Of a stretch of 64,000 nt of DNA, positions 9,737-18,690 are shown one piece after another; the stretch's first letter is position 1, and every line of letters starts with the position of its first letter. The notes under the pieces were generated by a model. It saw nothing but the letters and a program-made list of their open reading frames with translations. It was not told where the DNA came from and made no database searches. Position numbers and translations under genes: made by a program. The stretch comes from Bradyrhizobium xenonodulans (GTDB lineage: Bacteria; Pseudomonadota; Alphaproteobacteria; Rhizobiales; Xanthobacteraceae), in assembly GCF_027594865.1 (NCBI RefSeq), contig NZ_CP089391.1, positions 4,122,501 through 4,186,500 on the forward strand. Reading direction: 5' to 3'.

Positions 9737-10245
9737 TACTTCCTCCCGAGAAAGTCCTTCTTCACGAGCTCGACGCCTGCGTGCCGCAACAGGTCGTAGG
9801 CCGTCGTGACGTGAAAGAAGAATTGCGGGACGCTGTTCGTCAGCAGCAGCGTCCGCCCGGTGAAGGGCAGCTCGGTCCCGTTCTTCAGCCTGAAGAAGAC
9901 CTTCAGCTCCGCAGCCGCATCGATCTCGGCGCGCGGCAGGCTTTCAATGAATTCGATTGACGTCGCGATCCGGGCCTGAAGCCCGGCCATATCGTGCTCC
10001 AGCGGCGGCAGCGCCACCGGCTCGCACTGCGCCAGCAACGCCGGCGCAACCGTAGCATGGCGGCAAGCCTCGCCGATCTGCTGCGCCAGGTCGTACATGT
10101 TCGGGGCCATGCGCATGCCGAGCAGGACCGCCGGATTGAACTTGCGGGCCTCCGCATAGGCGACGCCCTTGTCGAGCAGGACGGACAGGTTGCGCAAGTA
10201 CGGCACGAAGAGGCCGACCGAGGCCTCGTACATCGAGATCGTCAC
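9736..10245 (-). CDS. DUF1993 family protein
   Basis: This 169-residue protein belongs to the DUF1993 family, predicted helical bundles with no assigned reaction. The beginning TISMYEASV and the later FTGRTLLLTNSVPQFFFHVTTAYDLLRH are typical for the family, as is the end VELVKKDFLG. A GTG start at 10245 is chosen because GAAGGGA lies 8 bases upstream and family members usually start with a similar segment; ATG10233 is the alternative. It is divergent from the pheC-type gene. Confidence 0.8.
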   Translation of the reverse strand: MTISMYEASVGLFVPYLRNLSVLLDKGVAYAEARKFNPAVLLGMRMAPNMYDLAQQIGEACRHATVAPALLAQCEPVALPPLEHDMAGLQARIATSIEFIESLPRAEIDAAAELKVFFRLKNGTELPFTGRTLLLTNSVPQFFFHVTTAYDLLRHAGVELVKKDFLGRK

Positions 10246-10347
10246 GTCAAAATTCCCTTCAATTCCGTCTCGCCAGGAACTGGCATCTGGTCTAAATCCA
10301 CCCTCGAAGGGCTGCACAATGACAGCTCGCGCAGGGGTAGAGAAGAG

Positions 10348-11142
10348 ATGATCGTTCGAATGGCTGTTCGAATCGTGGCGGCTGTGGCCGTGATGCTGCT
10401 GGCAAACCTTTCGGTCCTCGCGCAGCAGCCGGCGCCCTCGCGTCTCGACGAGATCGTCAAACGCGGAACCCTGCGCGTCGGCATGACCGGCGACTACAAG
10501 CCGTTCACTTATCTGGACAAGGCCACGCAGCAGTTCAGCGGCTTCGACGTCGACATGGCGGAAGCGCTCGGCAAGGCGCTCGGCGTCAAGGTCGAATACG
10601 TCGCCACGGCCTGGCCGAAGCTGATGAAGGATTTCGAGGCCGACCAGTTCGACATCGCCATGGGCGGCGTCTCGGTCACGCTCGATCGGCAGAAGAAAGG
10701 CTTCTTCTCGATGCCGATCATGCGCGAGGGCAAGACGCCGATCACGCGCTGCGCCGATGTCAGCAAGTATCAGACGCTCCCCGAGATCGACAAGAAGGGC
10801 ACCCGCGTCATCGTCAATCCCGGCGGCACCAACGAGCGTTTCGCGCGCGCCAACATCAAGGACGCCGACATCACCGTCTTCCCCGACAACACCGTGATCT
10901 TCGACGAGATCGCCAAGGGCAACGCCGATCTGATGATGACGGATGCCTCCGAGACCCGCTATCAGCAGAAGCAGCATCAAGGTGTGCTCTGCGCGGTGCA
11001 TCCCGAAAAGCCGTTCGATTTCTCCGAGAAGGCCTACTGGCTCCAGCGCGACATGGCGCTGAAGGCGTTCGTCGACCAGTGGCTGCACATTTCCATGGAA
11101 GACGGCAGCTACAGGAAGATCTACGCCGCCTGGTTCGACTGA
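10348..11142 (+). CDS. pheC: Periplasmic cyclohexadienyl dehydratase (PheC type)
   Basis: This 264-residue exported protein is predicted to convert prephenate to phenylpyruvate or arogenate to phenylalanine. It has a signal peptide (about residues 1-26). The fold is that of family 3 amino-acid-binding proteins, but the sequence follows Pseudomonas PheC closely in many blocks: TGDYKPF, GFDVDMAEALG, GKTPITRC, IVNPGGTNERFARAN, ADLMMTD and PFDFSEKAYWLQRD, then the end FVDQWLHI. The alternative is an ordinary amino-acid-binding protein; no permease is adjacent. AGAGAAGAG precedes ATG10348. Confidence 0.75.
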   Translation: MIVRMAVRIVAAVAVMLLANLSVLAQQPAPSRLDEIVKRGTLRVGMTGDYKPFTYLDKATQQFSGFDVDMAEALGKALGVKVEYVATAWPKLMKDFEADQFDIAMGGVSVTLDRQKKGFFSMPIMREGKTPITRCADVSKYQTLPEIDKKGTRVIVNPGGTNERFARANIKDADITVFPDNTVIFDEIAKGNADLMMTDASETRYQQKQHQGVLCAVHPEKPFDFSEKAYWLQRDMALKAFVDQWLHISMEDGSYRKIYAAWFD

Positions 11143-11179
11143 CGGGGCCGGCCTTGCGACAGGCCATGCAGGATCACAA

Positions 11180-11683
11180 ATGCGACGATTGATGGTGCTC
11201 GCGGCAGCGCTTGCGATGGCCGGGGCTGGCGGCGCATTCGGACAGACACAAATCACGGCCGCAACCGGCCCCGGCTGCAAGGACCAATCCAAGGAAGGGG
11301 TCGGGCTATGGACCTGCCCCGGCCCGGCCGGCTACGTCGTGCGTTTCGCTGATGAAGGCAACATCGTCTCGCTGACGATTGCGCCGAAGCGCGCGATCGA
11401 GAAGCGGCGCGGGCCGACTGCGCAATGGCGCGGCGCCGGCAAGGTGTTCGGCGACAAGATGCAATGGATCGTGCGGGACGGCAGGCCCAGGGCCGCCGTG
11501 ATCCGCACCTGGCGCCGGCCCGAAGGCAGCGACGACGGCGAAGTCCAGGAGCTCTCCGTGTTCGCGATCAATGGCGAGACAGCCTGCCTGTTCGGCGCGA
11601 TCGAGATTCACGCTGACAAGGCGAACGAGGCTGCCCTCGCCCGTGCCCAGCAGGCCGCAGATTCGCGCTGTCCGGAGAAGTAG
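11180..11683 (+). CDS. Hypothetical exported protein
   Basis: This is a 167-residue protein with a clear signal peptide (MRRLMVLAAALAMAGAGGAFG, cleavage near GQT). The mature part has four cysteines, at two pairs of positions (GPGCKDQ...LWTCPGP and ETACLFG...DSRCPEK), which could form disulfides in the periplasm. I do not recognise the family. It starts 38 bases after the pheC-type gene and may be cotranscribed with it. Confidence 0.65.
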   Translation: MRRLMVLAAALAMAGAGGAFGQTQITAATGPGCKDQSKEGVGLWTCPGPAGYVVRFADEGNIVSLTIAPKRAIEKRRGPTAQWRGAGKVFGDKMQWIVRDGRPRAAVIRTWRRPEGSDDGEVQELSVFAINGETACLFGAIEIHADKANEAALARAQQAADSRCPEK

Positions 11684-11803
11684 GCCGGAAGGATCGGCCT
11701 CCAGTCGCGGCGGCTGGCCGCATCCAGACCGCCTCGTCCAACTCTGGACCGAGTTCGGCGTTATTGAACCGGAACCGGAGCGAGCACGACTCATACGGAC
11801 AAC

Positions 11804-11819
11804 AGTGATCTAGATCACT
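11804..11819. promoter_or_regulatory. Crp/Fnr-family binding-site candidate
   Basis: A 16-base perfect palindrome (AGTGATCTAGATCACT) lies 60 bases before the DUF2147 gene start. It contains GTGA-N6-TCAC, the Crp-type core, and also TGAT-N4-ATCA, close to the FNR/FixK box. Which regulator binds cannot be decided from sequence. Confidence 0.5.
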
Positions 11820-11879
11820 TTTTGCGATCGAACCGGGGCGTAAGCGTCGGTGCGGGGACCACCTGTTAGGAGATGCGAA

Positions 11880-12803
11880 ATGAGGAAGCTGTTGGCCACG
11901 GCCGCATTCCTTTTGGCGAGCACCGCTGCCCAGGCGCAGTACACGTTCGAATATGGCGGGCGCACCATCCGCATCGACCCGGACCGCGGCACGGTGCAGA
12001 TTCCCGGCGTCTACGACAACACCGGCCAAGGTAAGGCGAAGAAGGCCAAGACCGACGCCAAGAATGACGTCAAGAACGACGTCAAGGGGACTCCGAAAGC
12101 GGACCCGCAGGCACCGCAACAGGCCAAGGCCGATCCGCAGACGCCGGCTAATCCCGCGCCGGCACCCGCCCCCGTCGTCGCACCTCCGGCAGCCGAGCAG
12201 GCTCCTGTCCAGGCTCCCGTGGCCACACCTCCGGCTCCGCCGGCGCCTTCGGCCACCACCGCAAACAATGCGCCGGCCGAAGAGGCGCTGGTGCCCCCAC
12301 CTCAACCGGCGCCAAGCACTGCCCCGGCGGTTGCCGCGGTCCCGCCCGCACCGCCTCCGCCGCCGGCTCCGACGGTCGCTGCCGCTCCGCCCGCGCCTGC
12401 GGCACCGCCCCCCGCTCCGGCGCCCGCCGCCGCACCCGTTCAGTCCGCCGCCGTCGCGCCACCTGCTCCTGCGACCGCGCCGACGCGCAATCTCAATTCA
12501 CCGCTCGGCATCTGGCTGACCGAGGAGAAGGAAGGCAAGGTCCGCATCGAGCAATGCGGCACCAATCTCTGCGGCTATTCGGTCGACAGCAAATCGAACC
12601 AGAACGGCGAGCAGGTCCTGATCAACATGAAGCCCGCCAAGGACCAGAAGGACCAGAAGTGGTCCGGCCGCATCCTCGATCCCAACACCGGCTCGACCTA
12701 CGATTCCACGATCGCGCTGAAGGGCACCGACCGTCTGCGCGTGCAAGGCTGCGCCTTCGGCGGCATGTTCTGCGGCGGCCAGACCTGGACGCGGGTGAAC
12801 TAG
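11880..12803 (+). CDS. DUF2147 exported protein with long Pro/Ala-rich linker
   Basis: This 307-residue envelope protein has a signal peptide (about residues 1-19, ending AQAQ) and a short charged region. A Pro/Ala/Val-rich linker of roughly 150 residues (about 55-205) follows, then a C-terminal DUF2147 domain (NSPLGIWLTEEKEGKVRIEQCG to FGGMFCGGQTWTRV). DUF2147 domains are small periplasmic beta-barrels of unknown ligand. The linker suggests the domain is held away from an anchor or spans cell-wall material. ATG11880 has TTAGGAG 8 bases upstream. Its stop lies 7 bases from the convergent GntR gene. Confidence 0.83.
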   Translation: MRKLLATAAFLLASTAAQAQYTFEYGGRTIRIDPDRGTVQIPGVYDNTGQGKAKKAKTDAKNDVKNDVKGTPKADPQAPQQAKADPQTPANPAPAPAPVVAPPAAEQAPVQAPVATPPAPPAPSATTANNAPAEEALVPPPQPAPSTAPAVAAVPPAPPPPPAPTVAAAPPAPAAPPPAPAPAAAPVQSAAVAPPAPATAPTRNLNSPLGIWLTEEKEGKVRIEQCGTNLCGYSVDSKSNQNGEQVLINMKPAKDQKDQKWSGRILDPNTGSTYDSTIALKGTDRLRVQGCAFGGMFCGGQTWTRVN

Positions 12804-12810
12804 GTCCAAT

Positions 12811-13503
12811 TTAAGTCGGCGAGAGCTGCCGTTTGCGCGCGGCAACGATCGGCTCGCGGCCGGCGCCGACCTGGGACAGCGCTTCGACGAAGATCGGCTC
12901 CCACGCCCTGATATGGTGGCGCAGAAGGTTCGTCAGCGCCTCTTCTTTTCCTGCGCTGGCCAGTTCGATGATCCGGAAATGCTCGGTCGCGGACTCGTTC
13001 TGCCGGGCAAGACCCGCGCGGGACGTGATGCCGTAGAGCCGCATCTGATCGCGCAGTCCCATCACCATCTCGGTCAGGCGCGGATTGTCAGCCGCGGCCG
13101 TCAGGACCTGGTGAAAGCTTCGATCGGCCTCGAGGTAGAGCTTCATGTCCTCGGTCCGGACCGCGCGCGCGATGTCTTCGGCCCAGGGAACGAGCTCGCT
13201 CAGATCCTTGTCCGGCTTGCGCGCGACCAGTGTCGCGGCGTGGAGCTCCAGGACCTCGCGCAGATCGAAGAGATTGCGGAGCTCCGTCAACGTCGGCTCG
13301 ACGACCTTGAAGCCGCGGTTGCGCACCGGCTCGATCAGGCCGCTGCGCGACAGCTCGAGGAGCGCTTCGCGCACGGGCGTCGTCGATACACCGAGACTGG
13401 CCGCCAGGGTCGGCACCGAATACATCGTCCCCGGCATGCTCTGACCGGAAATGATCTCCGCGCGCACCTGCTGCACAACCTGCTCGCGCAGATTCTGGTC
13501 CAT
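12811..13503 (-). CDS. GntR-family regulator (FCD/FadR subfamily)
   Basis: This 230-residue DNA-binding regulator has an N-terminal winged helix (LAASLGVSTTPVREALLELSRSGLIE, about residues 30-60) and a C-terminal FCD all-helical ligand domain. The FCD metal-site residues appear in DRSFHQVL and in the LRHHI segment. Such regulators usually repress neighbouring metabolic genes and are released by an organic acid. ATG13503 has GGAGG just upstream. It is divergent from the molybdopterin oxidoreductase and transporter genes, which it probably controls through the palindrome at 13589-13615. Confidence 0.88.
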   Translation of the reverse strand: MDQNLREQVVQQVRAEIISGQSMPGTMYSVPTLAASLGVSTTPVREALLELSRSGLIEPVRNRGFKVVEPTLTELRNLFDLREVLELHAATLVARKPDKDLSELVPWAEDIARAVRTEDMKLYLEADRSFHQVLTAAADNPRLTEMVMGLRDQMRLYGITSRAGLARQNESATEHFRIIELASAGKEEALTNLLRHHIRAWEPIFVEALSQVGAGREPIVAARKRQLSPT

Positions 13504-13560
13504 GTCTCCTCCAACCCGACGATTGCCGCCCGATCTATCAGCACCGCCCAAACAATGCAC

Positions 13561-13615
13561 TTGACATGAAGGTGCCCTCGACGAAGCATGTAGCGCGTTA
13601 CTCTAATGCGCTACA
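13561..13615 (+). promoter_or_regulatory. Promoter and palindromic operator for the oxidoreductase operon
   Basis: A TTGACA hexamer at 13561-13566 is followed by a palindrome at 13589-13615. The arms TGTAGCGC / GCGCTACA match perfectly, and 11 of 12 bases match when extended inward. The palindrome lies where the -10 region and transcription start would be, 12 bases before ATG13628. This is a classic repressor position, most likely for the divergent GntR protein. Confidence 0.55.
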
Positions 13616-13627
13616 ATTGGGCTGTCC

Positions 13628-16600
13628 ATGGCAGAACGCTATTCCGGCTATTGCACGCTGTGCCGTTCGCGGTGCGGTTCCACGACCGTGGTCGAGAACG
13701 GCCGCATGGTCGCCGTGGAGAACGCGCCCGGACATCCCACCGGCGGCGCGCTGTGCTCGAAGGGCCGCGCTGCGCCCGAAATGGTGCACAGCCCGCGCCG
13801 CCTGACCCACCCGCTCCGCCGGACGGCGCCGCGCGACGCCGCCGACCCGGGCTGGGTACAGATTTCCTGGGACGAAGCGCTGCGTGAGATCGCCGAGAGG
13901 CTCGGACGGATAAGCAGCACCACGGGCGCGGAATCGGTTGCCTTCGCCGTGACGACGCCGAGCGGCACGCCCATGGTCGACAGTTTCGAGTGGGTCGAGC
14001 GGTTCATCCGCTGCTTCGGCAGCCCCAACCTGATCTACGCCGTCGAAGTCTGCGGCTGGCACAAGGATTTTGCCCACGCCCTGACGTTCGGCCGCGGGAT
14101 CGGCTTTCCCGACTATGACCGGGCCGACACCATCGTCCTCTGGGGCCACAATCCCGCGCGGACATGGCTTGCACAGGCAACCCGTGTTGCGGACGCGCGA
14201 CGGCGTGGCGCGCGCGTGGCCGTCGTCGACCCCAAGCCGAACGGATCGGGACAGCAGGCCGATCTCTGGCTGCGCATTCGCCCCGGCGCAGACGGCGCTC
14301 TCGCGATGGCAGCGATCCGGCATCTCATCTCGACCAGCACGTTCGATACGGATTTCGTGATGCGCTGGACGAATGGCCCGTTCCTTGTCGACACGAACAC
14401 CGGACGGTTTGTCCGAGCGAACGAGCTGTGGCCGGAACATTCGCCGGAAGCCTTCGTGGTGCTGGATCGATCAGGAAAGCCCCAAACGCACGATCCCCGC
14501 GTCGAGGTGCTTGATCCCGCGAATTGCACGCTCGATGCCGAAGCGACGCTCGATGGCGTGGGCGGACGCGCGATCGTCGCGAGGACTGCGTTTTCGCGGC
14601 TCACCGCCGAGGCCGCGTCCTACACGACATCCAGTGTCGCCGCGACGACCTGGCTGGATGAAGCGGAAGTCGCCGCGTTCTGCGCGCTGTTCGAGAACAG
14701 TCCGAAACTCGCCTATCATTCGTGGACCGGCGTCGGCCAGCACACCAATGCGACCGCCACCGAGCGGGCCATTACGACGCTCTATGCCCTCACCGGCGCG
14801 TGCGACCGGCCTGGCGGCAATGTCTGGCAGGTCCCGCCGCCGACACGCGCGGTCAACGACATCAGCCTGCTGCCGCCGGGGCAAAAGGAGAAGGCGCTCG
14901 GCCTCGACGAATTGCCGCTGGGCCCGCCGAGCCGGGGCTGGATCACCGCGCGGGATTTCAGCCGCGCGGTGCTCAAGGGCAAGCCTTATCGCGTCAACGC
15001 GCTGATGAGCTTTGGCACGAACTTCGTGGTGTCGCAGGGACATTCCTCGCGCAATCGCGAGGCGTTGCGCGCGCTGGACTTCCATGTCCATGCCGACATG
15101 TTCATGAACCCCACGGCCGAGAATGCCGACATCGTGCTGCCCGCCAACATGCCCTGGGAACGGGATGCGCTGAAGATCGGCTTCGAGATCACGCAGGAGG
15201 CCGTCGAGACGATCCAGTTCCGGCCGCAGATGCTGCCGCGGCACGGCGAGAGCAAGGCCGACTACGAGATCGTCGCGGAATTGGCGCTGCGCATGGGCAT
15301 GGCGGAGCAATTCTTCGACGGCGACATCCATGCCGGCTGGAATTACCAACTGGCGCCGCTCGGCATCACCGTCGAGGACTTGCGCAAGCAACCGGATGGC
15401 ATGCGCTTCCCTCAGCCGTTCAATCACGAGAAATACGCCGACACGAAGAGCGACGGAACGATCGCTGGGTTCGTGACGCCGACACGGCGCGTGGAGATCT
15501 ATTCCGAGCTGATGCTCGATCATGGCTACGCGCCACTCCCGAGCCACGTCGAGCCGGCCGAGAGCCCAATGACAACGACGTCGGACAAGCGTTTCCCGCT
15601 GGTGCTGACGACAGCCAAGAGCGGCTGGTTCGTCCACAGCTCGCATCGGCATGTGGCCTCGCTTCGCAAGAAATCGCCTGATCCTGCCGTGGAAATCAGC
15701 TGCTCGCTCGCAGCACGGCAGGGGCTCGAAGACGGCGATTGGGCGATCGTGGAGACACCGTCCGGCCAGGTCCGGCTCCGGGTCCGATTGAACGACTCCC
15801 TTGACGACCGTGTCGTGCTCGCGGAGTTCGGCTGGTGGGAAGATTGTCCGCCGCTCGGACGTGGCGCCACGCCGTCTGCCGGTGTCGCGACCTCGAACAT
15901 GAACGATGCGTTGAGCGACGCGTCGCGCGACCCGGTCAGCGGCTCGGTGCCGCTGCGCGCCACGCTCTGCGATATCCGGCGCGATCAGTCCGCCAACCGC
16001 GGCCGCTGGACCGGACGGCGCGCTTTCTCTGTTGCTGGCGTTCGCCACGAGGCCAACGACGTCGTCGCAATCCACCTGGCTCCGAAAGGCGGCGAAGCGC
16101 TTCCTGCCTACCGGCCGGGACAATATGTTCTACTGAGTTTGCCTCGCCTGGATGTGGCCCGCGCCTACTCGTTGACGGGACAAGGCGGCGACAACGTATT
16201 GTCCGTCGCCATCAAGAAGCAGCCCTCCAGCGAAGGTGTTCATCTCTCCGAGCACGTCCATCGCCTCACGGTTGGCGACGAGGTTTTCCTCGAAACTCCC
16301 GGCGGGATCTTCACGCCGCCCTTGCAGGGACCCCGCCCTGTCATATTCCTCGCCGCCGGCGTCGGCATCACGCCGTTCATGAGCCATCTGGAGTCGTTGC
16401 TGACGCTGCCTCCGGCCGAGCGGGTCAACGACGTCCTGCTGCTCTACACGTGCCGCAACGGGAACGAACATCCCTTCGCCACGCGGCTGCGAGAGCTCGA
16501 GGCGCAGCTGCCGCAATTGAAGCTGGTGACGGCGTTCACGGCACCTCGCTCTGTTGACCGTCTGCACCGGGATTACGACCATGCCGGGCGCCCGGATCTG

Positions 16601-17014
16601 TCGGCGATCGATCCGCTGCTTTCCAGACGTCCCCTCGCCTATCTCTGCGGCTCGCCGGACTTCACGTCCTCGATGACCGCGCGTCTTGTCGAGCGAGGCA
16701 TTCCGCAGTTCGACATCTTCGCGGAGGCCTTCGCCTCACCGCCTGAAGTGCCGGCAACGCTGGAGCCGCAGACAATTCACCTCGCCGGCAGCGACAAAAG
16801 CTTCGTCTGGTCGCCCGAGCTGGGAACACTTCTGGACGCCGCGCATGCCGCAGGCGTGCCGCTACCCAGCGGCTGCCGCGTCGGCCAGTGCGAGAGCTGC
16901 GCCATGCGCATCGTCGATGGCTGCGTCGCACAGCTCGGCGGCGGCGATAGCTCGTCCGAACACTGCCTGACCTGTCAGGCCGTGCCGCTCTCGGAGCTCA
17001 CGCTCGCGCTCTGA
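13628..17014 (+). CDS. Molybdopterin oxidoreductase fused to FAD/NAD(P) and 2Fe-2S reductase
   Basis: This 1128-residue protein combines three modules. Residues 1 to about 785 form a bis-MGD molybdenum oxidoreductase with an N-terminal 4Fe-4S site (C9, C12, C16, C43) and a C-terminal dinucleotide-binding domain. Residues about 795-1030 form a ferredoxin-NADP reductase module, with RAYSLTG as the FAD motif and AAGVGITPFMS as the nucleotide motif. Residues about 1040-1128 form a plant-type 2Fe-2S ferredoxin (CRVGQCESC plus a later Cys). Electrons could pass from NAD(P)H to the molybdenum centre in one chain. No Tat signal is visible, so it is cytoplasmic. The substrate is unknown; nitrate-type, sulfur and aromatic reductions are all possible. 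Confidence 0.85.
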   Translation: MAERYSGYCTLCRSRCGSTTVVENGRMVAVENAPGHPTGGALCSKGRAAPEMVHSPRRLTHPLRRTAPRDAADPGWVQISWDEALREIAERLGRISSTTGAESVAFAVTTPSGTPMVDSFEWVERFIRCFGSPNLIYAVEVCGWHKDFAHALTFGRGIGFPDYDRADTIVLWGHNPARTWLAQATRVADARRRGARVAVVDPKPNGSGQQADLWLRIRPGADGALAMAAIRHLISTSTFDTDFVMRWTNGPFLVDTNTGRFVRANELWPEHSPEAFVVLDRSGKPQTHDPRVEVLDPANCTLDAEATLDGVGGRAIVARTAFSRLTAEAASYTTSSVAATTWLDEAEVAAFCALFENSPKLAYHSWTGVGQHTNATATERAITTLYALTGACDRPGGNVWQVPPPTRAVNDISLLPPGQKEKALGLDELPLGPPSRGWITARDFSRAVLKGKPYRVNALMSFGTNFVVSQGHSSRNREALRALDFHVHADMFMNPTAENADIVLPANMPWERDALKIGFEITQEAVETIQFRPQMLPRHGESKADYEIVAELALRMGMAEQFFDGDIHAGWNYQLAPLGITVEDLRKQPDGMRFPQPFNHEKYADTKSDGTIAGFVTPTRRVEIYSELMLDHGYAPLPSHVEPAESPMTTTSDKRFPLVLTTAKSGWFVHSSHRHVASLRKKSPDPAVEISCSLAARQGLEDGDWAIVETPSGQVRLRVRLNDSLDDRVVLAEFGWWEDCPPLGRGATPSAGVATSNMNDALSDASRDPVSGSVPLRATLCDIRRDQSANRGRWTGRRAFSVAGVRHEANDVVAIHLAPKGGEALPAYRPGQYVLLSLPRLDVARAYSLTGQGGDNVLSVAIKKQPSSEGVHLSEHVHRLTVGDEVFLETPGGIFTPPLQGPRPVIFLAAGVGITPFMSHLESLLTLPPAERVNDVLLLYTCRNGNEHPFATRLRELEAQLPQLKLVTAFTAPRSVDRLHRDYDHAGRPDLSAIDPLLSRRPLAYLCGSPDFTSSMTARLVERGIPQFDIFAEAFASPPEVPATLEPQTIHLAGSDKSFVWSPELGTLLDAAHAAGVPLPSGCRVGQCESCAMRIVDGCVAQLGGGDSSSEHCLTCQAVPLSELTLAL

Positions 17015-17068
17015 CCGCACACCACGACTTTCAACCACGACCAACACTGCCAGAATTGGGGGCTGACG

Positions 17069-18520
17069 ATGACGACTGTTTCCGGAGATTCTCTCAACGA
17101 GAATGCATCCACCGAGACCAATCTGCTGGCGAGGTTCTCGCAACGCCTCGTGGTGTTCTCCGAGCGCTGGTTTCCGGACGCCTATGTCTTCGTCCTCATC
17201 GCGGTGATCGCGATTGCCATCGGCACGATCGTGCATGGCGGGTCCCCGCTTGCCGTCAGCCGCGCGTTCGGCGACGGCTTCTGGAACCTCATCCCGTTCA
17301 CGATGCAGATGGCGCTGGTCGCGATCGGCGGCTACGTGGTGGCGATGTCGCCGCCCATTGCAGCCGCGCTGCGGCGGCTCGCCGCCGTGCCGTCCACCGG
17401 CCGCGGCGCGGTGGTGTTCGTCGGCGTCTTGAGCATTCTCTTGTCGCTGGTCAATTGGGGCCTGAGCCTGATCTTCTCCGGCCTGCTGGTCCGCGAGATC
17501 GCGCGGCGCACGGACATCAAGCTCGACTATCGCGCCGCTGGAGCCGCCGGCTATCTCGGCCTCGGCTGCGGCTTCACGCTCGGCATCACCTCGTCGGCCG
17601 CACAGCTCCAGGCCAATGCCGCCAGCATTCCGAGCTCACTGCTGCCCATCACCGGCGTCATCGGCTTTTCCGAGACCATCCTGACCTGGCAGAATCTGCT
17701 GACGACCGTTCTCGTGACGGCCGTGTCAGCCGTCATCTGTTACCTGACTGCGCCGAATGCGGCCCAGACGAAGACCGCAGAGGATCTCGGCGTCTCGCTC
17801 GAAGACGACACGATCAAGCCCAAGGCCGCGGCACGGCCCGGCGACTTCCTCGAATTCAGCCCGATCCTGACCATCCTGATCGTTGTCCTCGCGCTTGGCT
17901 GGCTGTGGCAAACCTTCCAGTCCGGCAATCCGCTCATCACGCTGTCGGGCCTCAACACCTACAACTTCGTGTTTCTGATCCTCGGCATCCTCCTGCACTG
18001 GCGTCCGCGCAGCCTGCTCGAAGCGTTCTCCAAGGCGATGCCGAGCGTCTCGGGCGTGCTCCTGCAGTTTCCGTTCTATGCCGGCATCGCCCAGATACTC
18101 ACCAAGGTACCGAACGCCAAGGGCGTGACGCTGTCGGACACCATCGCGCACTGGTTCGTCGATGCCTCCGCCAGCACGACCGTGTTCTCGTTCCTGGTCG
18201 GTATCTATTCGGCTGTGCTCGGATTCTTCATTCCGTCGGCGGGCGGAAAGTGGATCATCGAGGCGCCCTACATCATGAAGGCGGCGAACGCCGTCGGTGC
18301 GCATCTCGGCTGGACCGTCATGGTCTACAACATCGCCGAGACGCTGCCGAACTTCATCAATCCGTTCTGGATGCTGCCGCTGCTCGGTATCCTCGGACTG
18401 AAGTCGAAGGACCTGATCGGCTACACGTCGATCCAGTTCTTGATCCACTTCCCGATCGTGATGATCGTGGCGGCGATCCTGATGTCGACCTTCACATATC
18501 ACCCGCCGGTCCTGCCGTGA
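17069..18520 (+). CDS. Short-chain fatty acid transporter (AtoE type)
   Basis: This 483-residue integral membrane protein has about 11-12 hydrophobic segments and matches the AtoE short-chain fatty acid transporter family. Family-like blocks are FPDAYVFVLI near the start, NWGLSLIFSGLLVREIARR, and IPSAGGKWIIEAPYIMKAAN in the C-terminal third. ATG17069 follows GGGGG with 6 bases between. It lies 54 bases after the oxidoreductase fusion and probably shares its GntR-controlled transcript. The pair suggests uptake of a small organic acid that is then oxidised or reduced. Confidence 0.87.
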   Translation: MTTVSGDSLNENASTETNLLARFSQRLVVFSERWFPDAYVFVLIAVIAIAIGTIVHGGSPLAVSRAFGDGFWNLIPFTMQMALVAIGGYVVAMSPPIAAALRRLAAVPSTGRGAVVFVGVLSILLSLVNWGLSLIFSGLLVREIARRTDIKLDYRAAGAAGYLGLGCGFTLGITSSAAQLQANAASIPSSLLPITGVIGFSETILTWQNLLTTVLVTAVSAVICYLTAPNAAQTKTAEDLGVSLEDDTIKPKAAARPGDFLEFSPILTILIVVLALGWLWQTFQSGNPLITLSGLNTYNFVFLILGILLHWRPRSLLEAFSKAMPSVSGVLLQFPFYAGIAQILTKVPNAKGVTLSDTIAHWFVDASASTTVFSFLVGIYSAVLGFFIPSAGGKWIIEAPYIMKAANAVGAHLGWTVMVYNIAETLPNFINPFWMLPLLGILGLKSKDLIGYTSIQFLIHFPIVMIVAAILMSTFTYHPPVLP

Positions 18521-18690
18521 GGCTCGGAAAAGCGTCGGCAGCGGGACGTCCCACTGCCGATCTGTGCTGTTGCGCACAGAAAGGGGGCTCCCGGGCCGAG
18601 GTTAGCCGGGAACCGCGTGACAGCCCTCACATCCGCCCGCCCCGGGCTCATGACACCATGCACGCAAGGGTTCAACCATCGAGGCGTGTC

